Shown one piece after another: positions 1-11,850 of a DNA stretch of 64,000 bases. Each line of letters starts with the position of its first letter. Within the stretch, counting starts at the first letter, position 1. The DNA comes from Anaspis maculata (Eukaryota; Arthropoda; Insecta; Coleoptera; Scraptiidae), in assembly GCA_949128115.1 (NCBI GenBank), contig CASBRS010000009.1:1-64000 (forward strand), in the 5' to 3' direction. A program made the position numbers and the translations under genes. The notes beneath the pieces are model-generated. The model had not been told where the DNA came from and ran no database searches. It saw only the letters and a program-made list of their open reading frames with translations.

Positions 1-2731
1 AATCCTGAAGATCCCGTCAGTACTTATCAATTAAATACGATTACTTATGGTACCGCTTCAGCCAGCTATTTGGCCACTAAGTGTCTATCATACCTAGCAG
101 ACATCAATCGAGAGCGCTTTCCCGAAGCGGCCCATGTCATCCAATCCAATTTTTATATGGACGACTTGTTATTTTCAGCGGCCACGTCTGAAAAGGTCGT
201 TGAAATAAAAAGTCAGATAACCACGATATTGTCAGAAGCTGGTATTTCCATAAGAAAATTTCTTTCAAATGATACACAGGTTATTGAAAATTCCAATAAC
301 ACTCAGACAGAACTCCATACTATCCCGTTAGGAGATAGGGCCAATGCCAAGGCTCTTGGATTGGCTTGGAATTCTCTGTCAGACTCAATCTTTTACAAAA
401 TAAAAATATGCGAAAATGGTCCTTCGATTTCAAAACGTTCCATTCTTTCAATGATTTCACAATTGTTTGACCCTCTCGGACTGCTGTCTCCCGTTGTAAT
501 TCAGGGTAAAATCCTGATTCAGAGGCTGTGGGCACTGGAACTCACATGGGATGAGAGCGTTCCAGAGGATATCAGTGACCAGTGGGTTCGATTTAGAAGT
601 GAACTTCTTCTTCTAGAATCATTACAGATATCAAGATGCGTTACACCTAGTGATGCTGTAGAGGTACAATTGCATGGTTTCTCTGACAGCAGTATGAACG
701 CTTATGGTGCATGCATATACATGAGGTGTGTTTCTTCCGACGGCCAAATCTTCTGTAGATTACTTTGCAGTAAGTCTCGTGTGGCACCTTTACACACTGT
801 GACTATCCCTCGGCTAGAATTATGCGCGGCTGTTTTACTCGCCCAATTTATGCAAAAGGTGCAAAAGGCGCTGGCTGTCGAGAATCAACATACGGTTTTT
901 CTCTGGACAGACTCGACCATCGTCCTGAATTGGTTGCGCTCTGCTCCCAACAAGTTCAAAACCTTTGTCGCAAATCGAATTGCTGTTGTCCAAGAACTTT
1001 TTCCCTACAAGTGTTGGCGCCATGTCGGCACTAAAGATAATCCAGCTGACCTTGTTTCAAGGGGCTGTGCTGTTACGGAGATCATTTCCAACTCATTCTG
1101 GTGGAATGGGCCTAATTTTCTGTCAGAGCCGAGCGAACTCTGGAAGATAGAGGAACCTCTTCCCACTGAACCCGATTTGGAATTGAAAAAAGTGTGTACT
1201 GTCGCTATCTCCGATAGTGACCAAGGTATCGACCTTTTCCGCAGGTATTCCTGTTTCAGAAAATTGCAAAGAATCACCGCTTGGATTTTCAGATTTTGGT
1301 CCAATTGTAAAAACAAAGAGAAGCGCAATACATCTCCGTTTCTAACGATAACGGAACTGCAAAGTGCTACAGACGCTATAGTCAAGCGATGTCAACAAGA
1401 ACAATTTCCAAGTGAAATCAAAGCTTTGCAATCAAACCATAGTTTGAAATCAAAATCGTCAATTTTATCATTGAATCCCTTTCTCGATGAGCACGGATTG
1501 TTGAGAGTGGGTGGTAGAATTACCAATACTGCATCTCCTTTCCAAAAGAGGCATCCTTTGCTTTTGCCAAAGAGCCACCCATTGACCAATCTAATTATGG
1601 AACAATTCCATAAGGATTTGCTGCACTGTGGTGCGCAACAATTGCTTGCCTGCGTCCGCGAACGATTTTGGCCAGCGTCTGGTGGTGTTACTGCAAGGCA
1701 GATAGACCACAATTGCGTCCCTTGTTTCAGAGCGCATCCGATTTCCCACAACCCATTGATGGGCAATCTTCCCCCTGAGCGTTTGCATTTCAATACTCCT
1801 GCATTTTACAACACTGGATTGGATTATGCAGGGCCTATCCTGATCAAGGACAGAAGCACTCGTAATGCTAAAATGATCAAGGCCTATATCTGTCTATTTG
1901 TATGTTTAGTAACCAGAGCCATTCATCTAGAGCTGGTTACTGACCTAACTACAAAGTCTTTCTTGTCTACTCTCCGAAGATTCATAGCTCGCAGAGGTAA
2001 GCCGTGCACTCTCTCCAGCGACAACGCGAAAACTTTTGTCGGCGCCAATAATGAATCACGCGAATTGTTCAAATTTTTGAAATATCCAGACACCCAAGGT
2101 TGCGTCTCAAAATACTTAGCTGACGAGGGTATCGTAATTATGGAAGTTCATAATACCCAGAGCACCACATCAAGGCGGCATGTGGGAGAGTGGCGTGAAA
2201 TCCACTAAATTTCACTTGAAGAGGGTGTTAGGCAACACCAATTTAGACTTCGAAGGTCTGAGCACCGTGTTAACACAGATCGAGTCGGTTTTAAATTCGA
2301 GACCCCTCTCGGCCTTGTCCTCGGATCCCGAAGATTTTCTACCCTTAACACCAGGTCACTTCTTGATCGGCCGGCCTCTCCGCTCTCTACCCGAAAAGGA
2401 TTTACTTTCAACTACTGAAAATCGCTTGACGTTGGATCAACGAGGTCAGCGCCTGACTCAACAGTTTTGGCGGCGCTGGTCACTTGAAGTTATTCCTGAG
2501 CTGCAACGCCGAAGCAAATGGTTCGCACATCTACCAGACTTGATCAAGGTCAACAGTCTGGTCCTCATCAAAGAAGACAATACCCCGCCCAATGCTTGGG
2601 TCCTGGGTAGAGTATTGGAGGTACATCGCGGTGCCGACTCCGTCATCAGATCGGCCACTTTGCGTCTTCCTGGTGGTCACACTACAAAACGCCCAGTTCA
2701 CAAATTGTGTGTGTTGCCTGTTTCTGTGTGA
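1..2731 (+). pseudogene. pol: BEL/Pao LTR retrotransposon pol, 5' cut by window, one frameshift
   Basis: This is the 3' part of a BEL/Pao polyprotein, already open at base 1. The order is reverse transcriptase with the active-site YMDD (about bases 154-165), RNase H (FSDSS near 680, TDSTIVLNW near 908, then KDNPADLVSRG near 1035), a zinc-binding integrase head (H...H...C..C, about 1600-1730), and the integrase core (TGLDYAGP near 1810, SSDNAKTF near 2015). The reading frame breaks near 2137-2141: frame 1 ends at 2208, while the rest of the integrase (the G-G-x-W-E motif and C-terminal region) continues in frame 2 to the stop at 2731. One extra base, or two missing, explains it. The domain order RT-RH-IN and the wording of these motifs are those of Pao rather than Gypsy or Copia. 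With the shift this copy is probably not autonomous, although it is otherwise well preserved and so young. The gag, protease and 5' LTR would lie upstream of the window. Confidence 0.93.
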
Positions 2732-2908
2732 TGATCTTTTTCCCGAAAGTGCAAAAAATCCATTTTATTTTTCGGCTTGTGATCAAAGACTCGATTACTA
2801 ACTATATTGAAATTATTTTTGATACAATCGAATTTGTAATCAAGATGACAATTTTGTTCTTGTTATTTCATTTTTGTTGAAATGCACAGCTTTTCAAGGC
2901 CGCCGGCA

Positions 2909-3160
2909 TGTTGCGGTGGCAGCATATACGCATATGGTATGCAACCAAATATACTTGTTTACTTCCTGACTAGAGCGCGCGCGGAAGGCGCATTAAAAGG
3001 CAAGATGGCGAGAAGTTAAGAGAGTAAAGCGTGTCAAAATACAAAGTGCGTTTTTTCTTAGTATTTTCTACTTGTTCATCCACACCAAAGGCTACAGAAA
3101 CGAAGATGCTGACCGGCCCACCAACTGAGCTATAAATTATCGAAGTGGAATGCAGCAACA
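2909..3160 (+). repeat. Probable 3' LTR of the BEL/Pao element
   Basis: About 180 bases after the pol stop, a purine/GC stretch (aaggccgccggca) leads into TGTTGC. A matching GCAACA ends at 3160, giving a 252-bp segment with perfect 6-bp inverted ends and the usual TG...CA borders. A short initiator-like region (attaaaaggcaagatgg) lies in the middle. The 5' LTR is outside the window, so the borders cannot be checked by comparing the two LTRs; the right border is the less certain one. Confidence 0.6.
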
Positions 3161-3921
3161 GTGATACATCAATACATCACTGATGTGAACATCATCAGGC
3201 TACGAAAACCTTGGAGCGCTTGGGGACTTGTATCCTTGGTAACCTTTTATTGCAATAATCGTAACCAAAGCTTCACACTAACCTCGGGTTCCACCAAACT
3301 TTTATCAACGCTTTTATCACTCTGATAGTAACTAAGCAACTGGCAATTCTATTGGCTGGTGCATAGCAACTATCAGCGTGATAGATTCAGTCTCCTCTTG
3401 AAATTTTGGTTGAACCCGATATAAGGCCAAAACCTTCGTTTTTCGGCTATTTTTTTTACATTTGGAGAAACTTTGTCCAACTTTGATCAGCTGTATCTCG
3501 GTTAATATTGGGTCTAAAAACTCGTTTCACCAACCAAATTTCAGCAAATTTAATGCTCTACAACTATGTAATGCTATGGTACACAAAATATGCTTAGTTT
3601 ACCAGATATAAGCAAAAATCTGAAAAAAGTCCGAAAATTATGAGGTCTTTGCCCTCCTCAAGTTAGCACAGGGTCCTCGAGGTCGAAAACTTAGGATAGA
3701 CATCCTAGAGTACCCTCAAACCACCTGTCAAAATTCCATTAACTTCGGATTACTTTCCAGCGAGCTTTCCAGCTACCCCCTCTATTTTTCATTATATCGA
3801 CTGGACTATACTGGGATTGGACAGACTGAAATCCATTTGATCCCGTATTAGCGTTAATTGCGTATTATTTTTCTGGTACAACCTAGCGTGAATGTGAATT
3901 TGAAATAGGAATGAATTTCAG
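3161..3921. other. Non-coding stretch with a small hairpin MITE at about 3285-3418
   Basis: This lies between the LTR and the first visible sulfatase exon, so it is probably intron of that gene. Bases 3285-3418 fold back imperfectly: GGGTTCCACCAAA at the left and TTTGGTTGAACCC at the right. The same ends, better preserved, bound the MITE at 16760-16992. From about 3430 to 3850 the text resembles one arm of the longer foldbacks seen later ('tgtatctcggttaat'), without a visible partner. I see no exon here. Confidence 0.45.
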
Positions 3922-5515
3922 CATACCTGATCGACCTTCCCAAGTGCAAAATACCATACATTGAAGTCTTTAGCGATGAAGCAAAACAGTACTCAAAACC
4001 AATAGACTATAAGAACTGTACGGATCGAGAGCTGCTGACGTGGATTGACGACAAACATTTGCACGTAAGAGAAGATTTAATCACGTTATACGTCGACGAT
4101 GTCAAAAATTTGGAATGTTGCTATTCCAAAGTCACAAGACAAACGACAGGAGATCCCGACAACGGAGTGAAGTAAGTAGTTTCTAGTAGGTACGCAAGTT
4201 GCAACTTCTAGCAGTTTTTTTTCAAGGATCTCTGACTGTACGGCGTTCAGCTACACCGAATCGATTCCAATTGACAATGATCCCGTAATGGTAACATGCA
4301 CAGACATGACTAAAAAAGCCAAAACCGTGTATGAAAACGTGCATTCGTCTATCGTAATCACGGAAGATGTCAAAGAAAAGTTCAAAAGAATCCCGCCGAA
4401 CGCAAAGCCCATCAGCGTTTTGTTTGTAGTCCTCGATAGCGTTTCCAGACTAAATCTTATCCGCACCATGAGCAACACGTACGCCTACCTAAAAGACAAT
4501 GAATTCATCGAAATGATAGATAGGTTACAGTAAAATAAACGAAGACCTTTTCCCAAACTTCATGGCTCTCTTGACCGGGTTCAACCTCGACCAGTCGCAC
4601 GATCACTGCAATAGTACTGCCATCGATGGTTTCGACAAATGCCCGATGATTTGGTACGACTACAGAGATTTGGGCTATGCAACCGCTTAGGCAGAAGACT
4701 ACTTCAACATTACCACTTTCAACTACAACGGACTTCACGGCTTCCAAGAATTTCCCACGGACTACTATTTTCGTGCCCATATTGGCGCCGCTGAAAAACT
4801 GGAAATTCAACACATCGCCCACGACTTCGGCCCGTACTGTGCGGGCCCCGAGACTGAAGGCGAGCGAATCTTGAACAACGCCAAAGATTTCGCGATGACC
4901 TTCAAAGGAATGCCCAGTTTCGGAATATTTTGGATGAACACTTTCAGCCACAATGAGTTGAACTTGCCGTTCAGCATGGACATGAAAGTGAAGGAGTTTT
5001 TCGAAGATATCAAGTCGAACGGGATCTTTGACGAGAGCATCGTTGTGTTTCTTGCAGATCACGGTGTGCGAATCGGTGGAATTGGAGCGACGAAGACTGG
5101 CTGGTTCGAGGAAAGGTTGCCCATGAACCTCATTTCGATACCGAAATGGTTCCGCAACGAGTTTCCGGACGAATGCGAAGCTTTACTGTTCAATTCTGAC
5201 AAATTCACCAACACATTCGACTTCCACATGACTTTGCAGCATATCCTGACGCTTTCCGGTTTCAATAATTACACGATCAAACCTAGCGAAGGTTGTCCAG
5301 ACTTTCAGTCGTGGTTCGAGCGGGTGCCAGTGGACAGGGATTGCAATATATCTGGAGTTGCACCAGAATGGTGCACTTGCGTTGGCGCTTTGAACGACAC
5401 CATTGCTGAGACAAAGGCTGTTATTTACGTAAACAACGCCACAGAATTAGTAATGAAGGCATTGGGTCTAATTACGGTAGCTCTTGTAATTGAAACAGTA
5501 TTGTTATTCTGTTGA
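3922..5515 (+). pseudogene. DUF229 sulfatase-like gene, last exons, frameshift plus nonsense codon
   Basis: Two exons are readable. Exon A is 3922-4171 (acceptor ttcag, donor gtaagt) and encodes YLIDLPKCKIPYIEVF onward, with paired cysteines. A 55-bp intron follows, ending ttcaag, and the last exon starts at 4227. It carries KPISVLFVVLDSVSR, the conserved N-terminal core of DUF229, an alkaline-phosphatase/sulfatase-fold family of uncharacterised, often secreted or membrane-anchored animal proteins. It also has FWMNTFSHNELN and the metal-site-like ADHG (about 5056). The C-terminus ends in a hydrophobic segment (LGLITVALVIETVLLF). Two lesions break it. A tandem GATA (4515-4518, 4519-4522) adds 4 bp and shifts the frame into an early stop at 4531. 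An in-frame TAG stands at 4688-4690, where the family context suggests an aromatic residue. After 4523 the frame is otherwise open to 5515. Earlier exons are not in view. It is a recently dead copy; a sequencing error is less likely with two independent lesions. Confidence 0.85.
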
Positions 5516-5628
5516 TTTTGCTATCTTAACGATTGTTACAACAATAGTTTATCGTGAAAATTACAATCCCGGGTAAAAATGGCGATATCTGTTCTAATTT
5601 GATCAGATCAAATTCATCAGATTTGACC

Positions 5629-6131
5629 ATATAGTCCGGTGGTTGAGCGTTCCAACTATGCATTTTGAGCTTGAGCAATGCGCTTCTGCGGTTTGATTGG
5701 GGGTCCTCAACCTTAATTTCAAGAGTTGGAGACATCGGTGCACTCGATGCGGAGGGGGTCTGTGGGGGGCCCTTGAAAGTTGAAGGTGCAAGGCTTCCCA
5801 CCAAATTACCATACCACCACATAATTTCTACTGGGAGACCATCAAACGACTCTAACCTGTACATTGACAACATTTGCCATCATGTCCAAACAGTTCTTGG
5901 CACTGAAAAAAATTAATTCTTATGACAGATCAAAAAAAAGTTTCTCTCAATTCTTCATCCCCACAACGAATAAACTGTCAAGTTTGGTTTCATTTTAGAG
6001 TAAACGGCATCCTCTGATTCCATTTACCAAGTCAAAATGTTTGTGAGACCACCATGTAAAGAATGACACGCCAAGAAGTGAGCATTTTAAGGCACCTCAT
6101 TTAACAGTAGTTTCTTGGCTGTTACCATTGT
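5629..6131 (+). repeat. Interspersed repeat A, copy 1 (inverted copy at 17.3-17.8 kb)
   Basis: About 500 bp matches 17278-17783 in the opposite orientation, from ccggtggttgagcg through ttcttggctgttacca. Shared peptide-like text (PLKVEG, SSNDSNL, YHVQTVL) only reflects DNA similarity between copies; each copy has different breaks, so I do not call a gene. The outer flank (tttgatcagatcaaat near 5600) recurs at about 18930, showing that copy 2 was later split by a foldback insertion. Confidence 0.7.
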
Positions 6132-7146
6132 TTAATTATATCCAGTTAGCCAACTGAATAGGCCGATTGTACTTCTACGAAATAGTTCAAGATTCTTCCG
6201 GTAGATGGCGCTGCGATTAACAATGTCGATTTAATTAGTGTGAGGACGTAAACAACAACGAAAGCTACGACATGCGTGCAAATATGTTGATGGTAGAGTG
6301 ATTTTAAGTGTTTCCGACTTTTCGGTCTGATTTCGGTTGTGCCTCTCTGATTGCAAAATGTCATACACGAAATGCAATCATTTTGGTGTCCAAAAAGTGA
6401 CAGGAAATTTTATAAATTTCCAAAGAATGATCCCAACAGGCTGTAGAAATGGATAGACGCAGCAGGGAACTAAAAATTGCGCGGTAAGTTTTCATGTTCA
6501 TACCTTTTTATAGAATAATGTTAAGTACCTATCTAATGATTTTTGTTGATATGAAGCTCCACAAAGTCACAGAGACCCCACCTCAACTTTGAGGTGCTCC
6601 ATAATATATTTTTCCTGAAGTCACAATAAAGACTAGCTGGCTCGGCTGAGTCCAAGCAGCGGCTGAAAGAAAGTTCAAATAGTTGACAATCTCTTGAAAT
6701 TGCATGGAGATCCTCGCCTAATCATTATTTCAACTTTTTAGAGTATCAGCCCGTCCAATTGTCCGAAATGAGTATCTGCAAGAATCATTTTGACAGAAGC
6801 GCCTTCGTCAATCCGACCCACGTTAGATTGAACCGGAATGCCATATACCCAAACACTTTGATATGCCGTCTACACCAGTCCATCTAGAAGTCGAGGGCCA
6901 ACAACAACAACAACATAATCCATGGTAATTACTTTGGGTAGGTACGGGTACTCGCTTATTTATAACACTATTTAAACATAGGAATAAATATGGAAAAAAA
7001 ACATACTTGTAACTAAGCAACCTAGAGCATCAAACTAGAAAAAAATAGCTCCTCATAGTATTGACTATTGCATACAGCAAAACTAAAAATTATAGGGTGG
7101 CAACAAAAAGTCCTGCACCATTTCAAAAAAGTACAAAGTTGTAGGG

Positions 7147-7304
7147 TACGATCGCACGCAAAATAAACGGAGACAGTGTTTCGCGCGGAGTGTACTGATT
7201 CAATGAATTTTAACCTTCTTGTCACTGTGACACCAAGCCAAAATTCAGTAAATCAGTACACTCCGCGCGAAACACTGTCTCCGTTTATTTTGCGCGCGAT
7301 CGTA
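7147..7304. mobile_element. MITE with 54-bp near-perfect terminal inverted repeats
   Basis: Bases 7147-7200 are the reverse complement of 7251-7304 with one visible mismatch, leaving a 50-bp loop. The ends read TACGATCGC and GCGATCGTA. It has no coding capacity. The inner arm core GCGCGGAGTGTA is shared with the MITE at 38528-38660, whose outer arms differ. Confidence 0.85.
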
Positions 7305-7507
7305 TCCTTTACCACCATGTATTAAGCATATCGCTGTCACAAGCCTGTCACAAGCCAACAAGTACCTACTTGCAGATGGTGGAGGTAGAAAGATTTATCT
7401 TGAAGTTGGTGGAAGCCGCTTCAGAATTCGATAACTTTCAAGAACTTGACGGCTGTTTGGAGGCGAATAATTTTTCGGATGTCCTCCCAAATTGTGACCA
7501 GTATAAT

Positions 7508-7679
7508 ACTTATGGTGCTATTCTGTAAAAAAGATACATCGATGTAAGCGCTGTATCGGTGTCGCTGTAAGATGAGATGACACATGTGACAATGCAAAAC
7601 ATTATTACCTACTTTTGTCATTGTACAGCGATGTAGCGCTTACATCGATGTATCTTTTTGACATAATAGCACCATAAGT
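7508..7679. mobile_element. MITE, about 172 bp, ends ACTTATGGTGC
   Basis: The left end ACTTATGGTGCTATT pairs with AATAGCACCATAAGT at the right. The arms continue inward through gatacatcgatgtaagcgct. The loop is non-coding. It lies in the putative THAP intron, 200 bp from the previous MITE. Confidence 0.8.
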
Positions 7680-8105
7680 TGAGATTTATAATAATTCAAA
7701 ATTACAATTATAATAAAATTTTTATAACTTTTTTCACATTTTCAGGAAATTCCACAAGAGAAGGTACATCAGATACCGCCAAAGACCGGACGCCAAAACA
7801 AACCTACTCGCGGGAAGATGTTGTGTCAAAGGTGTTGAATTTTTCGCCATCAACAAGAAGTGTGCCAGCTGAGATACCAGCAAAGTAGAAACGAGTTTTC
7901 ATATGGTTATTATTCCACCATGTCCAACTTCTCCGTCTTTGTCGTTACAAGATAACTCCAAGATTTGCTCAACAAAATATCATTTGTTGAGCAAATTGAT
8001 TCCTATTTGATCAGAAACACGAGGCCGTTATCGCAGCAGAGATTGTAGATTTGTAGATAGATAACATTTTTTGATTTATTGCGATAGAATCTATGTTGTG
8101 CCTAT

Positions 8106-8754
8106 CATGGGCGCCCGCAGGATTTTTGTCAGGGGGGGGCAAATAGCTTTAGTTAGAGAACGTCACATACCTACCTGGCCTAATTTGCGAAGTCCTCTAG
8201 ATTAGCGCCGCAGGCGAAATTTTTTTCGAATAATAATAATAATGATGGTGATAATAATTATTGTGCGGAAAATAAGGGAATATATTTGAAAATTAAACTT
8301 TACTCTAGGGAAATTTATTAAAATTTGTAATTTTGTACAGAATGTATAAAAATTTACTTCAAAATAGCCAGGTCAATAGTTACACTCGTTCATTAACTTG
8401 AAAAAACCCCTACCAAACGGAAAAAATAACATAATCATTTCACCCTATATTGGGCAGTGGAGCTGGTAGCTGGAATGCACAAATTGCAGATCGTTACCTA
8501 CCTACCTACCTATCTACCTATTTTATGACTTTACGGGTAGCTATCTAATTTAGGTAGAAGCCTAATGAAATTTTAAATTGCTCTAACAATTCAAGAAAAT
8601 GTAAATTACCTTCTCAAAGTTTTTTCTTTCGAAAATGAATTTTTTTTTCCTTTCTCGAAATTTTTTTTTGTTTCGTAAGGAAGAATTTATTCAGCTGCTC
8701 CGGAGCCAGGGGGGGGCAAGTGCCCCCTCTTGCCCCCCCCTCCGGGCGCCCATG
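8106..8754. mobile_element. Non-autonomous hAT-like element with 8-bp target duplication
   Basis: The ends are inverted: CATGGGCGCCCGCAGG at the left and CCTCCGGGCGCCCATG at the right. Each is followed inward by a G-run/C-run (ggggggc, tgccccccc). The flanks carry a perfect 8-bp direct repeat, GTGCCTAT, at 8098-8105 and 8755-8762. An 8-bp duplication is characteristic of hAT transposases. The 649-bp interior is AT-rich and holds no transposase, so it would move in trans. A TACC microsatellite lies inside at 8496-8520. Confidence 0.85.
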
Positions 8755-8762
8755 GTGCCTAT

Positions 8763-9342
8763 GCAGACAGTGCTATAAAGATAGGTTTTGGAGTTGAAAA
8801 AATAAATTCATGAAATTTTGAAGCACTGTTACCGATTCAGAATTCACACCACCATGTAATTAAATTCCCCGAAAATCCCAGTTGAGCATTTTTTCGACGC
8901 TGTAAAAATATATCATGTTTGCTGCAACAAGTCCAAAAATTGTGTCCTCGTTGTCGCATTAGAGCCATACTGCTAGCTCACAGCTGTTGGTCCTACCGCA
9001 GGCGCAGGACATGACTAGACCGTCGTTTGAACCGTCAAAATCGTATTTCTCGCAAAAAGAAACACGTAACTCGCTTCAATTCGCAAATAACAGTGTTAAT
9101 TAAGTATAGTCCGGGGATTAGTGGCCAAATTTGATAAATTTTTCATTGTATGATAAAGACATAAAATTTGGTGAGTGGTCATGGTCCTCCTTTAAAATGT
9201 AGACATGGCACCTCCGCTTTATTTTGGTTAGGGAACTCCTACGAACCACCGTAATTATCGTCACACATATCAGAAAATAATCATTCGACTCTACACTAAA
9301 CCTTGACAAGAGACACACGAGTTCTCGCCATACGCACTGTTA
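8763..9342. other. Non-coding, nothing recognised
   Basis: No coding pattern, tandem repeat or clear inverted partner seen over about 580 bp between the hAT-like element and the foldback starting at 9343. Confidence 0.4.
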
Positions 9343-9405
9343 ATAAGGCTCTGCGGAATCAATCTGTACAAGCTTATTCCTTGACAAAAATTTACCTTCG
9401 AAACC

Positions 9406-10110
9406 GATCTCTTTCGAAACCTTCAAAGATGCACTTTGGTTTGAGCCCGTAGACATTTCCAAAATCCGAAAAAATGCAAATTTTGAAAAAATTCTAATTT
9501 AGAAAAGAATCAAATCAAGAGAAAATTTATATTTCGAAAAATTCAAATTTTGAAAAAAAAACAATATTGAAAAACTTGTTATCAAGAAAAAATTTCAATT
9601 TTGAAAAAATTTAAATTTTGAAGAAATTCAAATTTTGAAAAAAATTCAAATTTTGAAAAAATTCAATTCTTGAGAAAAATCAAATTTTGGAGAAATTCCA
9701 ATTATGAAAAAATTCAAATTTTGAAGAAATTCAAATTTTGAAAAAAATTTAAATTTTGAAAAAATTCAATTCTTAAAAAAATCAAATTTTGGAGAAATTC
9801 AAATTTTGAAAAAAATCTAATTTAGAAAAAAAATCAAATTGAGAGAAAGTTTATATGTATTTCGAGAAATTCAAATTTTGAAAAAAAAGTTGAGAAAAAA
9901 TTCTTGAAAAAATTTCAATTTTGGAAAAATTCAAATTAAAAAAAAATCAAATTTTGAAAAAATTCAGTTCTTAAAAAAATTCAAATTTTGAAAAAAATTC
10001 AAATTGAAGGAAAAAAATTTAAGATTCAAATTTTGAGAACAAATCATTTTTGGATTTTGGAAATGTCTGATCTCAAACCAAAGTACACCTTGTAAATCTC
10101 GAAAGAGACC
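9406..10110. mobile_element. Stem-loop insertion with an A-rich minisatellite loop
   Basis: The stem is ctctttcgaaaccttcaaag...ggtttgag...catttccaaaatcc (9406-9475), paired with ggattttggaaatg...ctcaaacc...aaatctcgaaagag (10050-10110). The roughly 570-bp loop is an irregular tandem array of a 17-22 bp unit around 'aattcaaattttgaaaaa'. It interrupts the left arm of the 9343-13491 foldback and has no counterpart in the right arm, so it came later. Confidence 0.7.
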
Positions 10111-11107
10111 TGAATGGTGAATTTCTGTTGATAGTCGGGGTGCTACGATTTTGAATACCGCAAATTAATTAGACGGGATGCCCTTTGGCATGATAACTAC
10201 TCATACCAAGGTGATTAATTTTCTCCAAGGATGCGTCAACATTTCCCACTCAGAAAAAAAGATGGCGACGATTTTTGACAGGACCTGAATTTTTGTAAAA
10301 CATAGGCATGTGGGATATGTTTTCTCACTAATTTTGACCTCCTGAACACGAATATCGAGTTTATTTTAACATTAGAAATCAAATCGACCCCATATTTGAC
10401 ATCCGAAAACCGCAAAAATAGCAGACTCTCGCTTATTTTCGAATTGAAAATTTTGTGTGCCATTTACAGCAATTTCCAGCCTTGAGCTCGTTAAATGGAT
10501 CTCACAAACAAGTTAACAGTGTAAGTTCTGCATAATAACTACAAACATCGCCAGGGTGCGCCCCAAAACATACAAAATATGGGCTCTGGGAGCACATTTT
10601 TCTGCGGCTGATTCAAGGAATGTAAGTGTGAAATGGAAAATGTTTTGAAATATATATTATTGTTTTATATAGTAAATCTACATATACTAGGATTTATCAA
10701 CATAAATTGACAATTCCAGATAAAAACAGAAAAAATATATTTTCATGATTTGTCGATAACTTTTTTTTTCAATAAATACTAAAAAACGTAGCTTTGATTT
10801 TGATGATGTTTCTCATCCAGGTAAGATACCTTTTCCACCTGAAACAACCACCATAGCTCAAAGCTTCGGTATAGCGACTCATAATTAGAACATTTTCGGT
10901 CAGACTTGCGGTTGCCAAACATCAGAAAAGCGTCTTTTGATTTTGAAGTTTTGTCTTTACACTTGTTCTGGAATGCAACATACGGCTGATGGTGAATCTT
11001 TGGTTCAAAGTTTTCTAGAGTATTTCTATCTCGCCCATGAACTCATTCAGGTGTCTAGAAATTTTCGGACTGGATATGCACCAATGGCGAAGGGCAGTAG
11101 GATCTCC

Positions 11108-11233
11108 AGTGTTATTGCCAATTCAAAATTTGTTGTCTTGGTGTGTTGGAATTTTCGAGAATGGAAGTATAGTGTTATTGCCAATTCAAAATTTGTTGTC
11201 TTGGTGTGTTGGAATTTTCGAGAATGGAAGTAT
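11108..11233. repeat. 63-bp perfect tandem duplication
   Basis: Bases 11108-11170 and 11171-11233 look identical (both start agtgttattgcc and end atggaagtat). The unit length is a multiple of three. The near-zero divergence implies a recent event inside an otherwise old foldback. Confidence 0.9.
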
Positions 11234-11589
11234 TCACCTTATTCGAAATTCCTCTGCCATCTTTTGACGATATGTTGAAGTGGAGATATCTGGGGGGATT
11301 GAGTCCCAAACCAAAATGCACCAGATTTTCTCATGTCAACTTTATTTATAATGTCAACACAACAAAAGCGCGCCCGTCGCCAGTGACATAGAAACAAAAT
11401 AATATTTATCATCACTATGGTATTATTCAAGTGTTTGTAAATTGTGGTTTCTTCAGTCATTCCCATGTCATTCTCCAGTGGAATGGCTCTCCAGTGCTTG
11501 AATCAGCTTGGATGGTGCGATGTAGGTACCCTTATGAAACGCTGAAGTGGTGCAATGTGGAAGCCAGCAAGACGACGGACCTTGGCAGT

Positions 11590-11850
11590 TTATCGTCGTA
11601 ACTTTTCTTCCCCGATGTAATGAAGTGTACGCCGCAAACCTTGTGGCATTTTGTAGGCTGGCATGAGTCCTTCTCACAACTCCTTTTTCTACGCGCTTTA
11701 CCCAGACCTTTCTCTTCTTTCGTCTTTGGTGAACGCGTGAATTGAAACATTTCGACTTTCGGCTGTGTCCGACTTGCAGCCAGGTCCGTGAGCCAGGTAC
11801 ACAGCACCTTGTATACCCCTTTGCTGATTGCGACTTCCCACCATTGGTAG
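11590..11850 (-). pseudogene. THAP-domain remnant in the foldback loop
   Basis: On the minus strand one frame reads GYTRCCVPGS, the usual start of an insect THAP domain (CCVPGC). A second frame takes over with PKVEMFQFTRSPK and then PTKCHKVCGVHFITS, where C-x2-H-F is the end of the zinc-binding site. The pieces are in the right order but different frames, with the second cysteine replaced. This fits a decayed THAP-type (P-superfamily-like) transposase that once filled this element; a captured host THAP exon is the alternative. Confidence 0.5.

Larger units (their letters stand above)
6358..7888 (+). pseudogene. Degraded THAP zinc-finger gene in two or three exons
   Basis: A THAP domain (C2CH zinc-binding DNA-binding domain of transposases and derived host regulators) is split over two exons. 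The first region (6358-6483, donor gtaagt) has the early cysteine (YTKC) and, after a frame change, WCPKSDRKFYKFPKNDPNR then KWIDAAGN, the typical central part, but with in-frame TAG and TAA. Exon 2 (6742-6924, acceptor ctttttag, donor gtaatt) has ICKNHF, the C-x2-H pair, then FVNP and NAI, which precede the usual AVP box. An extra TA near 6843 shifts the frame, after which a CAA-rich stretch follows. A possible third exon is 7746-7888 (acceptor ttttcag) ending in TAG. Two MITEs (7147-7304, 7508-7679) sit in the second intron. Could be a host THAP gene or a dead transposase; the introns favour the former. Confidence 0.55.

Noticed and set aside
4688..4690. TAG as a readthrough codon in a live sulfatase-like gene
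   Set aside because: The upstream 4-bp frameshift already disrupts the frame, so readthrough would not rescue it.
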